A stretch of 64,000 bases of DNA from Kibdelosporangium philippinense (GCF_021390435.2 NZ_JAJVCN010000001.1:3720001-3784000); one strand, 5' to 3'; positions 28,727 to 37,742 are shown, counted from the stretch's first letter. Numbers and translations: made by a program. The notes: generated from the letters alone by a model not told the origin.

Positions 28727-29055
28727 GATCCATCCATCAAGGTGAACCGGACGCGGGCGCGCGCCATCGCATCCGGAATTCGAAGGGTGTGAGGTCAGCG
28801 GGACGTCAGCTGATCAGGTGGCTGGTCATCGTGCCGCAGGCCCGTGGGCTCAGTCGCGGCACGGCACAGAATCCCCATGTTCAACATCAAACCGAGCCGG
28901 GTCAGCCGCTGGCAAGCATCCTTACGCGACCTTTCCGCGAGCGTCCTAACAAGACAGATGGCGGTCTTGACGGGATATTGACGTAAGGTATGCCCCGGCG
29001 CGCCGGGAAGTCTGGTCGGCACAAGGGCAGCAACACCTGCAGAAGGGCACCCGTC
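28727..29055. promoter_or_regulatory. Intergenic region with a TTGAC direct repeat before the antiporter
   Basis: The 330-bp region holds no gene I can support. TTGAC at 28967 and at 28978 make the same 11-bp-period repeat found at kdp and phoU, about 75 bases before the antiporter start. Confidence 0.5.
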
Positions 29056-30618
29056 GTGCGCAGCATCGAGACCGTCCTGGCCCTCGTGGCACTCGCGACC
29101 GTCGTCGCCACCTTCGCCCGAAGACTCAGCGTCCCAGCGCCGTCGCTGCTGGTCGTCGCCGGAGTGATCGCAGGACTGTTACCCGGCGTGCCCACCATCG
29201 AGGTCTCCCCCGAACTGGTCAGCCTGGTCGTCCTACCGCCCTTGCTGTTCGCCGCGGGCGAGGAACTACCGCTGCGCGACCTGCGCGCCGTATGGAAGCC
29301 CGTCACCGCGCTGGCCATCGGACTCGTGCTGGTGTCCGCTGTCGCCGTCGGCGCGGTCGCGATCGCCCTGACACCGATGCCCATCGGGATGGCGTTCGTC
29401 CTCGGCGCCGTGCTCGCCAGCACCGACCCCGTCGCCGTCACCGCCCTGGCGCGGCGACTGTCGTTGCCGCCACGCGTACAAGCCCTGGTGCAGGCGGAAA
29501 GTCTGTTCAACGATGCCACGAGCCTGCTGCTGTTCCGGGTCGCACTGTCATTGGTCCTTGCGGGCGGCGCGGCTTCATGGGGCCACACCCTCACCGAGTT
29601 CGCGGTGCTCGCGGGCGGCGGCGTACTCGTTGGCGCGTTGACCGCGCTGGGCGCGTACTTGATCCGGCGGCGGACCGAGGATCCCGTTCTGGAAACGGTC
29701 GTCTCGCTCATCACGCCGTACGGCGGATACGTTCTTGCCGAGTCTGTTCATGCTTCCGGTGTCACGGCGGTTGTGGTCGCCAGCGTCATCCTGGGCACCC
29801 AAGCCACCCGGATGACCACCGCGCCCATCCGTATCCAGCTCACTGCGGTATTCGACACCGTCGTGTTCATCCTGGAAAGCGTCGTCTTCGGCCTGATCGG
29901 CCTGCAACTGCCCGCACTGGTCCGGCAACTCACCGGCAGCCACGCCCAATGGCCACTCTACGCCCTCGCGATCGCGGCGACCCTCATTGTCGTCCGTCTA
30001 CTGTGGGTGTTCCCGTTGTCCGCGATCGCTCAACGCCACAGCGGTGCCACACGACCGTCCTGGCGCGTACCCGCAGTCGTGTCATGGGCAGGCGCACGAG
30101 GCGTCGTGCCCCTGGCCGCCGCGTTGTCGATCCCGCACGTGCTGTCCGACGGTTCACCGCTCCCCCATCGGGACCTGGTTCTGCTGCTGACCACCGCGGT
30201 CATCGTGATCACCCTTGTGGTGCAAGGCTTCACGCTCGCTCCGCTCGTGAAGAAAGCCGGAATCGCGTTGCGCGCAGGCGACATCCGCCAGGAACAGACG
30301 GCGGCAAGGTTGCAGCTCGCCCAACGCGGGCTGGCGCACGTCGAACAACTCGCCGAGACCGAATCGGCGCCCGACTTCGCCGTCGACCACCTGCGCCGCA
30401 GCTGGCAGGCCCGGATCGAACGCATCCAAGCGGACTCCGACGACCTCGCCGACGAATCGGCAGGCAACGCCTACCTCCAGCTCAGGCACGAAATCCTGAC
30501 CGTCGAGAGCGCCGAACTCAACCGGCTCTACGAATCCGGCGACATCTCCGACACCACTCGCCGCCGCATCCAACGCACCCTGGACCTCGAACAAGCCGGT
30601 CTCACCGACGACGACTGA
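29056..30618 (+). CDS. CPA1-family Na+(K+)/H+ antiporter
   Basis: I choose GTG 29056 (VRSIETVLALVALA) since the upstream extension is basic and not conserved; the product has 520 residues. About 12 spans include the ion-site region VLASTDPVAVTALARRL and ESLFNDATSLLLF, typical of NhaP/CPA1. A soluble tail of about 120 residues follows. It exchanges Na+ or K+ for H+. The last 17 bases overlap the convergent TetR gene. Confidence 0.88.
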   Translation: MRSIETVLALVALATVVATFARRLSVPAPSLLVVAGVIAGLLPGVPTIEVSPELVSLVVLPPLLFAAGEELPLRDLRAVWKPVTALAIGLVLVSAVAVGAVAIALTPMPIGMAFVLGAVLASTDPVAVTALARRLSLPPRVQALVQAESLFNDATSLLLFRVALSLVLAGGAASWGHTLTEFAVLAGGGVLVGALTALGAYLIRRRTEDPVLETVVSLITPYGGYVLAESVHASGVTAVVVASVILGTQATRMTTAPIRIQLTAVFDTVVFILESVVFGLIGLQLPALVRQLTGSHAQWPLYALAIAATLIVVRLLWVFPLSAIAQRHSGATRPSWRVPAVVSWAGARGVVPLAAALSIPHVLSDGSPLPHRDLVLLLTTAVIVITLVVQGFTLAPLVKKAGIALRAGDIRQEQTAARLQLAQRGLAHVEQLAETESAPDFAVDHLRRSWQARIERIQADSDDLADESAGNAYLQLRHEILTVESAELNRLYESGDISDTTRRRIQRTLDLEQAGLTDDD

Positions 30619-31267
30619 GCCCGTTCTCGAAACCGTCGAGCAGAGCCGTCAATCCGATGTCGAAGGTCTGGTCAGGTGCCGCGTTGTACTCAGCAGCGGC
30701 AACCTTGTCCAGACGAGCGCGCAGCCTTGGGAACTTCATCGCGATATCGGTGGCCTTCGCCATCGCCTCGCGCAGCGTGTCCTCGATATCGCCGCCGAAA
30801 CGTCTGGCCAAGGAGACCGACGCGGCTGGTCCTACCGCGTTTCCCAGAACGAACATGAACACCGAGGCCGCCGCCTGGTCGGCCTCGTCATCGCTGAACC
30901 CCGCCATCTCGTACACAGCAAGGGTGTGATCGTCGAAGCGCGCCTTGCCCGGCCCGTAGATCATGTGGCTGGCCATGGCCTGCACCAGCCACGGGTGCCT
31001 GACCATCATCGCGTGCAGACCAGTCGCCATCGCGGTGGCCGCCGTACGCCAGTCGAGATCGTCGAGGTCGGGCAGTTCGATCTCGTCCCAGACCACGTCT
31101 CCCGCCAGCTGGACGAGGTTGTCCTTGCTCGTGACGTGCCAGTACACCGCCGTGGCCGCCGAGCCTAGCCTGGCGCCGAGGCTGCGCATGTTCAGCCCAT
31201 CCAGCCCTTCGGCGTCCAGCAGTTCGACAGCGGCCCGGACGATCTCGTCTTTGGTCAGGCGTGGCAT
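30602..31267 (-). CDS. TetR-family repressor
   Basis: The 221-residue protein has an N-terminal helix-turn-helix (LNMRSLGARLGSAATAVYWHV) and a C-terminal TetR_C-like ligand domain. It is divergent from the membrane gene at 31375, and three copies of a 15-bp palindrome between the two genes are its probable operators. The ligand is unknown. Confidence 0.88.
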   Translation of the reverse strand: MPRLTKDEIVRAAVELLDAEGLDGLNMRSLGARLGSAATAVYWHVTSKDNLVQLAGDVVWDEIELPDLDDLDWRTAATAMATGLHAMMVRHPWLVQAMASHMIYGPGKARFDDHTLAVYEMAGFSDDEADQAAASVFMFVLGNAVGPAASVSLARRFGGDIEDTLREAMAKATDIAMKFPRLRARLDKVAAAEYNAAPDQTFDIGLTALLDGFENGLSRRR

Positions 31268-31280
31268 GACCCCAGTCTAC

Positions 31281-31351
31281 TTGCACTAAGTTCAAGGAGT
31301 TCTTGCACTTAGTTCAACTACATGGTTACGCTCGACTTGCACTTAGTTCAA
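31281..31351. promoter_or_regulatory. Three palindromic operators, probably for the TetR protein
   Basis: TTGCACTAAGTTCAA (31281) and TTGCACTTAGTTCAA (31303 and 31337) follow the dyad TTG-ACT-AGT-CAA with one free base between triplets. The copies are 22 and 34 bp apart and lie between the divergent genes. Confidence 0.8.
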
Positions 31352-31374
31352 GAACCCCACCAGGAGCCACTCCC

Positions 31375-31893
31375 ATGACCAGCCTCGCCGGCGTCCTACA
31401 ACTCCTGCTGGCCGCGACCTTCGTGATCGTCCCGGTCATCGCCTACCGCCACGGCACGCAAGCCCAGCAAGCCGCCGAAGCAGACGTCGCACGCCAGGGT
31501 TTTCCCATCGAAGTCCTGACCCGGCACCGCATCCGGTTCGCCGAGTCCGCCATGGAAACCCTGTTCCCCTTTGGGATAGCCCTGTTTCTCGCGGTCCTCG
31601 CGTTACTCAACCTGACAGGAACCGAGACAGGCCGAGTCCTGTCCTTGGTCGCCCAACCGATCATGTTCATCGGCGGCGGCTTCATCACGGCAGGCCAGAT
31701 GTTCCCCGTCCGCTTCATCGGCGCCGCGCTCAAGAAATCCAGTGATGCCACAGCAAGAACGCTCGATGTGCAGTCCTTCGTCGACGCCGCGACAGCAGCG
31801 TTCCCGTCGTGGCTTCGTCCGATCATCGTGACCCGGTTCGCCCTGGTCACCGTCGGCTCGCTACTCGTCATCGCCCTGCTCGCGCTGCGCTGA
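31375..31893 (+). CDS. Membrane protein, TetR-controlled, 172 residues
   Basis: The ATG at 31375 has AGGAG nine bases upstream. Four hydrophobic segments are seen, for example LLLAATFVIVPVIAYRHG and LFPFGIALFLAVLALLNL. I do not recognise a specific function. Its control by the adjacent TetR protein is inferred from the operators. Confidence 0.75.
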   Translation: MTSLAGVLQLLLAATFVIVPVIAYRHGTQAQQAAEADVARQGFPIEVLTRHRIRFAESAMETLFPFGIALFLAVLALLNLTGTETGRVLSLVAQPIMFIGGGFITAGQMFPVRFIGAALKKSSDATARTLDVQSFVDAATAAFPSWLRPIIVTRFALVTVGSLLVIALLALR

Positions 31894-31962
31894 CACGCTC
31901 AGGAATCCTCATGTCAGCGCGGTGACCGCTGCGTGTCATGACTGGCCACGATCGTTGCCGCC

Positions 31963-33159
31963 ATGACCACTTCATCGATGACAGCCTCACGCAACGCCCA
32001 TAACAACAACGTCCGGATAACAAGGCTCATGGGAGTCACGGCAGCCGCTGCACTACTGGCCGGGGCCGCGTTACCCGCAGTGGCCACTGCCGGGCAGGAT
32101 CGTCCGGACCTACAGGCGACCGTCCAGGCCATCGTCGACTCCGGATTCGCCGGGGCACAGTTGCGGGTGCACGACCACAAAGGCGACTGGGTCGGCAGCG
32201 CCGGGGTGCGCAAGCTGGGCGAGGCCGCGAAGCCCCCGACGAACCGGCGGTTCCGGATCGGCAGCAACACCAAGACGTTCGTCGCGACCGTCGTTCTGCA
32301 ACTCGTCGCAGAGCGCCGCGTAGGCTTGGACACACCAGCAGCCGACTACCTGCCCGAATTCGACTTGGACCGGCGGATCACGGTACGAATGCTGTTGCAG
32401 CACACCACCGGACTGTTCGACTACACCGGAGCGATGCTCCCGGACGGCACGATCGTGCCGGGAATCCCGTTGGTGGGCCAGAAGTTCGTGGACAACCGCT
32501 TCCACACCTACCGGCCCGCGGACCTGGCGCGATTCAGCTTGTCCAAGCCAGCGCTGTTCGCACCGGGAACAGACTGGAGCTATGCCAACATCAACTACCT
32601 GCTGGCCGGACTGCTGATCGAGAACGTCACCGGCCGCCCCTACGGCGACGAGCTGCAGCGACGGATCCTGCGGCCACTCGGGCTACGGGACACCGTGGTG
32701 CCAGGCACCTCGCCAGACATCCCCGGCCCGCACGCCCACGGCTACTACCGCTACCAGGAAGCCGGGCAATGGAAAACGGTCGACATCACTCGCCAGAACC
32801 CATCGTGGGCGGGCAGCGCCGGTGAGATGATCTCGACCACCAAGGACCTCCACACGTTCTTCACCGCGCTCAACAGCGGCAAACTCCTACCGGCCGCATT
32901 GCTGGCCGAGATGCGTAAGCCGCACTCCAAGGGCGGTTATGGCCTCGGGGTGTGGGTGCAGGACGCAGGGCCGGACTGCGGCACCGTCTACAAAGGCCTA
33001 GGCGGCTTCCACGGCTACGGCACGATCACGGGTAGCACACCCGACGGCACCAGGACCTACCAGCTGTCCCTGAACTACGGGGACTCCGCAGCCGATCAAG
33101 CGCAGGCGTACAACAACGCCGACCAGATGCTCGTCAACAAGGTGATCTGCGGCAGGTAG
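31963..33159 (+). CDS. Secreted serine hydrolase (class C beta-lactamase/DD-peptidase type)
   Basis: A signal peptide (MGVTAAAALLAGAALPAVAT region) precedes a beta-lactamase-like domain. The nucleophile motif is GSNTKTF (S-x-x-K), the Tyr motif is SYANINY, and HGYGTITG is the third motif. The protein of 398 residues resembles actinobacterial D-alanyl-D-alanine carboxypeptidases and esterases. The first ATG has no clear ribosome-binding site, so 32029 is a possible start. A truncated cyclodipeptide synthase gene abuts its stop. Confidence 0.88.
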   Translation: MTTSSMTASRNAHNNNVRITRLMGVTAAAALLAGAALPAVATAGQDRPDLQATVQAIVDSGFAGAQLRVHDHKGDWVGSAGVRKLGEAAKPPTNRRFRIGSNTKTFVATVVLQLVAERRVGLDTPAADYLPEFDLDRRITVRMLLQHTTGLFDYTGAMLPDGTIVPGIPLVGQKFVDNRFHTYRPADLARFSLSKPALFAPGTDWSYANINYLLAGLLIENVTGRPYGDELQRRILRPLGLRDTVVPGTSPDIPGPHAHGYYRYQEAGQWKTVDITRQNPSWAGSAGEMISTTKDLHTFFTALNSGKLLPAALLAEMRKPHSKGGYGLGVWVQDAGPDCGTVYKGLGGFHGYGTITGSTPDGTRTYQLSLNYGDSAADQAQAYNNADQMLVNKVICGR

Positions 33160-33485
33160 ATATTGTCGACAGCCGGGTGGTCGGACACTCCTAGGTCGGC
33201 CAGTGCCCGCCGGATCTTGTTGCGCACGTACTGGCCTTGGCGTCGTGCCTTGTGTGCGGCGCGTTCTGGCGGATAGCCCAAGGCCTCCAATGTGTACGCG
33301 GCCGGTGCGTCGGGCACAAAGAAATGCACAGCGTCGAATTCGCTCAACCCCCACTTGGCGAGTTCGGTCACGCGTTCGGTGGTGAAGTAGCTGTTGAACG
33401 GGCTAACACCGAAACACGCGTGCGCTCGACGGGTCAGGATCTGCTTGCAGCGCACCGATAGCGGCCGCGTGGGGAAAGTAGACAA
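33160..33485 (-). pseudogene. Truncated tRNA-dependent cyclodipeptide synthase
   Basis: The N-terminal half of a cyclodipeptide synthase is encoded: HACFGVSPFNSYFTTERVTE contains the catalytic Ser after G-V and the Asn of the NYH subfamily, and AAHKARRQGQYVRNKIRRAL is the basic tRNA-binding helix. These enzymes use aminoacyl-tRNAs to make diketopiperazines and normally have about 230-250 residues. Here about 108 authentic residues end at the stop of the serine hydrolase gene on the other strand; the residues after that are only antisense of the hydrolase. The half with the Tyr-His pair is missing, so the enzyme cannot be active. Confidence 0.82.
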
Positions 33486-33566
33486 AGAGGATCACCCTTG
33501 GCGACTCTGGGACAACAGTCAGTACCGCCAAGGGTGGACCTTCCAGTGCGGTGGAAGGTCAAGTCC

Positions 33567-33956
33567 TCATTCGTCGGTTTCCAAGATCCAGCAGACCGCC
33601 GTGGTGTCGTGCTCGTCCGGTTTCCGGTCGAGCAACGACACCACGCGCGTTTCCAACGCGACCAGCTCTGCGATCTGAGCCCGGATGCGGTCGAGTCGCT
33701 CGCCGAGCAGGTCCCGCACATGGCCACACGGCGCCTCGCCGCGATCGTGTACAGCGAGGATCTGCCGTACTTCGCGCAACGGAAGTCCAGCCTCCTGGGC
33801 ACAGCGGACGAACCTCAATCGGTCGACGGATTCCGGACCGTAGTCTCGGTATCCGCCGGCCGTGCGCTCAGGCTCGGGCAGCACACCTACCTGTTCGTAG
33901 AAGCGGATCGTCTTGGTCGTAGCACCGCTCAACGCGGCCAGTTCCCCGATCTTCAC
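33567..33956 (-). CDS. MerR-family metal-responsive regulator (copper operon)
   Basis: The 129-residue protein has the MerR winged helix (MKIGELAALSGATTKTIRFY) and dimer helix, with Cys in GEAPCGHV and VCWILE as possible metal ligands. It is the last gene of the run DUF6153, TauE-cupredoxin, HMA, MerR, so copper or a similar soft metal is likely. It starts 11 bases after the HMA stop. Confidence 0.85.
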   Translation of the reverse strand: MKIGELAALSGATTKTIRFYEQVGVLPEPERTAGGYRDYGPESVDRLRFVRCAQEAGLPLREVRQILAVHDRGEAPCGHVRDLLGERLDRIRAQIAELVALETRVVSLLDRKPDEHDTTAVCWILETDE

Positions 33957-33967
33957 CAGATGCTCCG

Positions 33968-34192
33968 TCAGTCGTCACAGCGAACTGCGCGATACCCGAG
34001 CTCTTCGATCACGGCGATCACATCCTGCGAACCGGAAAGGTCCGCGTCCAGCTCGACCGTGCACCGACCCTGCTTCACTGTGGTCTGCGTGGTACCTACG
34101 CCAGGCAAATCCTCCAGCGCGTCGTCGATCAGCAACGCACAACTGCCGCAATGCATCCCGTCCACCCGGAACACAAGTATTGTCGTGGCCAC
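33968..34192 (-). CDS. Heavy-metal-associated (HMA) domain protein
   Basis: The GTG at 34192 starts a 74-residue protein with one HMA fold, metal motif GMHCGSC near residue 12, typical of CopZ-like copper chaperones. It lies 14 bases after the TauE-cupredoxin stop. It probably hands metal to a membrane or regulatory partner. Confidence 0.88.
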   Translation of the reverse strand: MATTILVFRVDGMHCGSCALLIDDALEDLPGVGTTQTTVKQGRCTVELDADLSGSQDVIAVIEELGYRAVRCDD

Positions 34193-34206
34193 AATGGACT
34201 CCTCAG

Positions 34207-35223
34207 TCAGATGACGGTGATGACGCCGGTGTACATGCCCATCCCGCAGGCATAGTCCAGGCGGCCAGGCTGAAGCACACCCAGGTCGATCCGAGTCTCG
34301 CCACGCACCGGCAGGATCTTCTGCTCGTCGCGGATGATGAACGACCGGACGCACCCTTGGGCGTTGTCCGACTTCACCACGAGCGTGGTCGGCACACCAG
34401 CCCGGACCTGAACGTTGTCCGGGCTGTAAGCGCCGGTAGTGGCCGTGATCACCACGGTTTGCTGACCATCCATAGTGGACGAAGCGGTGGTGACGGCCGG
34501 TTCGTCCGCGAAACCGACAGCGTGCGCGATCCGACTGGCGGCCAGCGGCGAACCAGACAATTCGAGGCCGCCATTAAGCGTGTACAACCCCATTGCGAGC
34601 ACCACGAGCCCGGTCGCCACCGCAAGCCGCCCACGCCATGCGGTGGCAGCCTTATGCGCGGCATACCCGAGCACGGCGAACAACGGCCCCGTGCCCAGCA
34701 CGAACACCGCCATCGTGGCAGCACCAGCCAACGCTGATCCAGACGACAAGGCCAGCGCCTCCACCGACAGCGTCACGCCACAAGGGATCAGCACAGTCAC
34801 AAAGCCGAGCAGCGCTGGGGCAAGCGCCGCGCGCGAACGGGCGCGGCCGCGTACCACCTTCATCCACGACTGCGGCGCCTCGATCACGATCTTGCGGAAG
34901 CCCGGCACGCCTAACTGCGCCAGGCCGAACACGACGATCAACAGACCAGCGCCGATCTGCAGCCACGTGCGCGCGCCAACCGAGAGTTCCGCCGCGCTAC
35001 CGACAGCACCGAGCAACGCGCCAAGCACGGTGTGGGACACGAGCTTGCCAGCCAGAAACCCGCCGACCGGGGTGAGGTCGTCGGCCAGCCGGGCACGGAC
35101 CGATCCTTGGGGCTGGGCGGCGCGTTGCCGCGTGATCAATCCAGTGAGCAGGCCACCTTGGACGGCGGCACAAGACACGCCACCGGCGAACAGACCGGTG
35201 ACGAGAACAGCGACAAGATCCAC
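34207..35223 (-). CDS. TauE/DsbD-like membrane transporter fused to a cupredoxin domain
   Basis: GTG 35223 is preferred because a perfect AGGAGG stands seven bases before it. Residues 1-220 form about six spans with the UreH/TauE-type motif ALLGFVTVLIPCGVTL. The last 100 residues are a cupredoxin-like beta domain with Cys in QGCVRSFIIRDE and LDYACGMGMYTG. Such fusions occur in copper export or delivery. The 339-residue protein is followed by the HMA chaperone. Confidence 0.82.
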   Translation of the reverse strand: MDLVAVLVTGLFAGGVSCAAVQGGLLTGLITRQRAAQPQGSVRARLADDLTPVGGFLAGKLVSHTVLGALLGAVGSAAELSVGARTWLQIGAGLLIVVFGLAQLGVPGFRKIVIEAPQSWMKVVRGRARSRAALAPALLGFVTVLIPCGVTLSVEALALSSGSALAGAATMAVFVLGTGPLFAVLGYAAHKAATAWRGRLAVATGLVVLAMGLYTLNGGLELSGSPLAASRIAHAVGFADEPAVTTASSTMDGQQTVVITATTGAYSPDNVQVRAGVPTTLVVKSDNAQGCVRSFIIRDEQKILPVRGETRIDLGVLQPGRLDYACGMGMYTGVITVI

Positions 35224-35305
35224 GAAAAGCCTCCTGCGAAACAAGGAAAAGAGCCACAACGGCACGACCGATCCTCAGATCGGCCATGGAAAGGGCAGAC
35301 TTCTC

Positions 35306-35695
35306 CTATGTGCGCAGCAAGCAGAGTTGCGCGAGGCTCGGCCCCCGCGGCAGCGTCATCCCGGCGCGCGCTGCCCGAACAGCCCGAATCAGCCGGTCAA
35401 GATTGACGAGCCCCACAAGCCGTAGACCGACCATCGCGGTGACGATCACCACGATGAACGCAAGGCACGTCATGAGCATCCCGCCAAGGCCGTCCGAGTC
35501 GGCCGGGCCTGGGTCGTGGTCATTGGCGGGCGTCGCGGAATGCTCGTGCACCATCCCCGCACCACCGTCGGAATGCATGCCTGTCATGTCGTCGCTGCAC
35601 TGCAGACCATGCATCAAAACCACACCGACGAGCACGGCAATGACCGCCACGAGCCGCGCGAGGCTGCCTCGCGCGGCTCGTTCACGGCGGATCAT
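35306..35695 (-). CDS. DUF6153-type membrane protein
   Basis: The 129-residue protein has two hydrophobic segments (VAVIAVLVGVVLMHGLQC and LMTCLAFIVVIVTAMVGL) around a His/Met/Asp-rich loop (SDDMTGMHSDGGAGMVHEH). This layout matches DUF6153 proteins often found in actinobacterial copper operons. The loop could bind metal. First gene of the copper operon. Confidence 0.78.
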   Translation of the reverse strand: MIRRERAARGSLARLVAVIAVLVGVVLMHGLQCSDDMTGMHSDGGAGMVHEHSATPANDHDPGPADSDGLGGMLMTCLAFIVVIVTAMVGLRLVGLVNLDRLIRAVRAARAGMTLPRGPSLAQLCLLRT

Positions 35696-35743
35696 GCCGG
35701 TCAGACTACGACCTCACCCCGTCAGCTCCGCGTTCGGCCATGC

Positions 35744-37201
35744 TCAGACCCGGCGGACGAAGACCGGGTTGGAGTAGAACCACAGGTCCGTCCAGGGGTT
35801 CTCCTTGTCGTCCGGCAACGGCTCGAGCTCATCGGTGTTCGTACCACGAACACGCGCATACAGATCCTGCTCGACATTGCGCAGGGTGTGCCGAATGGCG
35901 TACTCCGAGCCCTGCCTGCGCCAATCCCTTGGCCCGAAACGGGCAACGACCTTCGTGGTCGGGTTGGTGTCGGAATCCAGGTTGGCATTCACGCCGGTCA
36001 CGTCGCCCACGATCAGGTCCACCCGCCGGACCTCAGGCCGGTCACCGTTGCCGTTCGTGCCCTGCGACGGCCGGAACCGGATCTCGATCTCGACGTCGGC
36101 GCCATCACGCTTGCGCAAAAACAGCGTCTCCCCCACAGCCGCGGAACGGTCCCGGCTCTTGGCACTCAGATCGAGGCTGGTGATCAGATCACCAGTGGTG
36201 ACGAAGATCCGGCCGTTACGCAACGCATCCATGATGTCGCCATAGTCCTGCCGCGCCAACACATAGGTCTTGCTGTACTCACCCGGCCAGAAGTCCGAAC
36301 CACCACGCGTCCAGTGCACATGCGAGTCCGAGGTCGCCGTGATCCACCAACGACGCCCTTCACCCAGCAGCGAGTCCCACAAACCGCCCACCCGCGCGGT
36401 CATCTGGTCGAAACCGCCGTGCGTCGGATAGCTGCCATAGCCGCCGCGCGAGCCGCCGTTGAGCGGCCCCGCCTGATGGCCAGGCGCGCCTTCAAACCCG
36501 ACATACACGTCAGGCGCGACGTTATTGCCGTTACGGAATTCCCGTGGCGTGTCCTGGCCATAGACACCGAGGCCGGTCGCCGAACGGGCCGCGTGGTGCG
36601 CGATGACCAAAGGCTTCTGCCGCATGTCCTTGGCGGCCTTGAGGAACTCGATCATCTTCGCCTCGGTGTCCCGGCCGGGATCGGCCGGGAAGGCGTCGTG
36701 CTTGGCGAACCGGCTTTCCAGCTCGAACAACATCTTCGCCTCGTCATCGTGCCGCGGAATCATCAGCGTGTGGTGATCCAGCTTGGGCGCGTCGAACTCC
36801 ATGCCCCAGAACTGCAACACCTCGGGCACCAACTGCCGTGACCGCACCAAGTCCGGGTACGCAAGCACCAGGTTGACCTTCGAGTGGGTCGGTCCACCGT
36901 GGTCGGTGCACATCGCCCACGTCAGGCCGAAGTGCTTGGCCATGATCGCGTTCGTGACGATCGGATACACCGCGTCCGCGCCCTTGTGGAACCGTGGCGG
37001 ATTCACCGATGTGTCGAACTCTCCGCTGTACTCCGAATGCACATGGTGATCACCAGCCCGCCACGCGCGGTGCCGCGAGTCGCCGCGTCTCTGCGCTTCG
37101 TCATCTTCCGCCCAGGCAGTGCCACCTCCCGCCGCGACGAAAGTGGCGCCCACTCCGGCGTACTTCACGAGTTGACGTCGTGAGACCCGGGGACCGTTCA
37201 T
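35744..37201 (-). CDS. Tat-exported PHP-domain phosphoesterase-like protein
   Basis: I start at ATG 37201 (MNGPRVSRRQLVKYAGVGAT), where AGAGG stands seven bases upstream; the twin-arginine signal RRQLVKYAGVG follows. The 485-residue protein has PHP metal motifs: GDHHVHSEYSGE, TDHGGPTHSK, IAHHAARS and TSDSHVHW. PHP proteins are metal-dependent hydrolases; the substrate is not known. The Tat signal fits a folded metalloenzyme outside the membrane. Confidence 0.85.
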   Translation of the reverse strand: MNGPRVSRRQLVKYAGVGATFVAAGGGTAWAEDDEAQRRGDSRHRAWRAGDHHVHSEYSGEFDTSVNPPRFHKGADAVYPIVTNAIMAKHFGLTWAMCTDHGGPTHSKVNLVLAYPDLVRSRQLVPEVLQFWGMEFDAPKLDHHTLMIPRHDDEAKMLFELESRFAKHDAFPADPGRDTEAKMIEFLKAAKDMRQKPLVIAHHAARSATGLGVYGQDTPREFRNGNNVAPDVYVGFEGAPGHQAGPLNGGSRGGYGSYPTHGGFDQMTARVGGLWDSLLGEGRRWWITATSDSHVHWTRGGSDFWPGEYSKTYVLARQDYGDIMDALRNGRIFVTTGDLITSLDLSAKSRDRSAAVGETLFLRKRDGADVEIEIRFRPSQGTNGNGDRPEVRRVDLIVGDVTGVNANLDSDTNPTTKVVARFGPRDWRRQGSEYAIRHTLRNVEQDLYARVRGTNTDELEPLPDDKENPWTDLWFYSNPVFVRRV

Positions 37202-37351
37202 GCCAGAACCTCTTCTCGCTACCGCCGTGCCGACACACGGCCGGGCGAGTATCCGTGGAGATCCTGAATTCGCGATGAACGCTAGGATTCGGCTCAGGGG
37301 TGGTCGCCTGTGGACATCACGCATGTATCGCGGGCATCAACCGCAGCTGAT

Positions 37352-37366
37352 TCTATGGAAGATAGA
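37352..37366. promoter_or_regulatory. WCTA-N7-TAGW dyad before the copD fragment
   Basis: TCTA-tggaaga-TAGA, 44 bases before the GTG of the CopD fragment. One of five copies of the motif in the window. Confidence 0.5.
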
Positions 37367-37409
37367 AATCAGGGTTCCCCGGCGCGCCGCCGGGTCCTAC
37401 GCTGCGCGG

Positions 37410-37742
37410 GTGAGCGCGATTCCCACTGTGTCAGGCCGAAAACGGACAAAGCTGACGCCGCTTCTGCTCGTCGGTTCTCTCGGCGCCTGCCTGGTCGGTG
37501 TCGGTTTGCTGACCTTGTCCAGCAAGGAATATGAAGTCGCCGGTCTGCGTTGCACGGACGCGTGGGCGGCGTATGGGTTGCCCGCCACACGCATCATCGC
37601 CGACATCGCCGCGGTGGTGTGTGTCGGCGCGCTGCTGTTCGCTGCTTTCCTGGTGCCCGCGGAGCAATCCGGCCGATTGTCGCCACCTGCCCGCCGGGCG
37701 ATCCGGACAGCCAGCCGGGCGGCAGCGCTCTGGGCCGCCTCA
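37410..37742 (+). pseudogene. CopD/CtaG-type protein, N-terminal fragment
   Basis: From GTG 37410 about 110 residues match the N-terminus of the actinobacterial fusion of copper-resistance CopD and cytochrome-oxidase assembly factor: LTPLLLVGSLGACLVGVGLL, then RIIADIAAVVCVGALLFAAF. The normal protein has about 600 residues. The frame meets an RF3 fragment on the opposite strand at about 37742 and ends at 37805 in antisense sequence. The deletion removed the rest. Confidence 0.72.

Noticed and set aside
29292..30929. A 545-residue arginine-rich open frame overlapping the antiporter
   Set aside because: It is the shifted frame of the antiporter gene with a low-complexity Arg composition and no family match.
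31281..31351. Possible short CRISPR-like array
   Set aside because: Only three 15-bp palindromic copies with unequal short spacing between divergent genes; these are operators. No Cas gene is present.
33096..33160. C-terminal extension of the cyclodipeptide synthase frame
   Set aside because: These residues are antisense of the serine hydrolase end and do not match the enzyme family.
37200..37409. Upstream extension of the CopD fragment
   Set aside because: It has a basic, low-complexity composition and includes the promoter dyad; the GTG at 37410 fits the family start.
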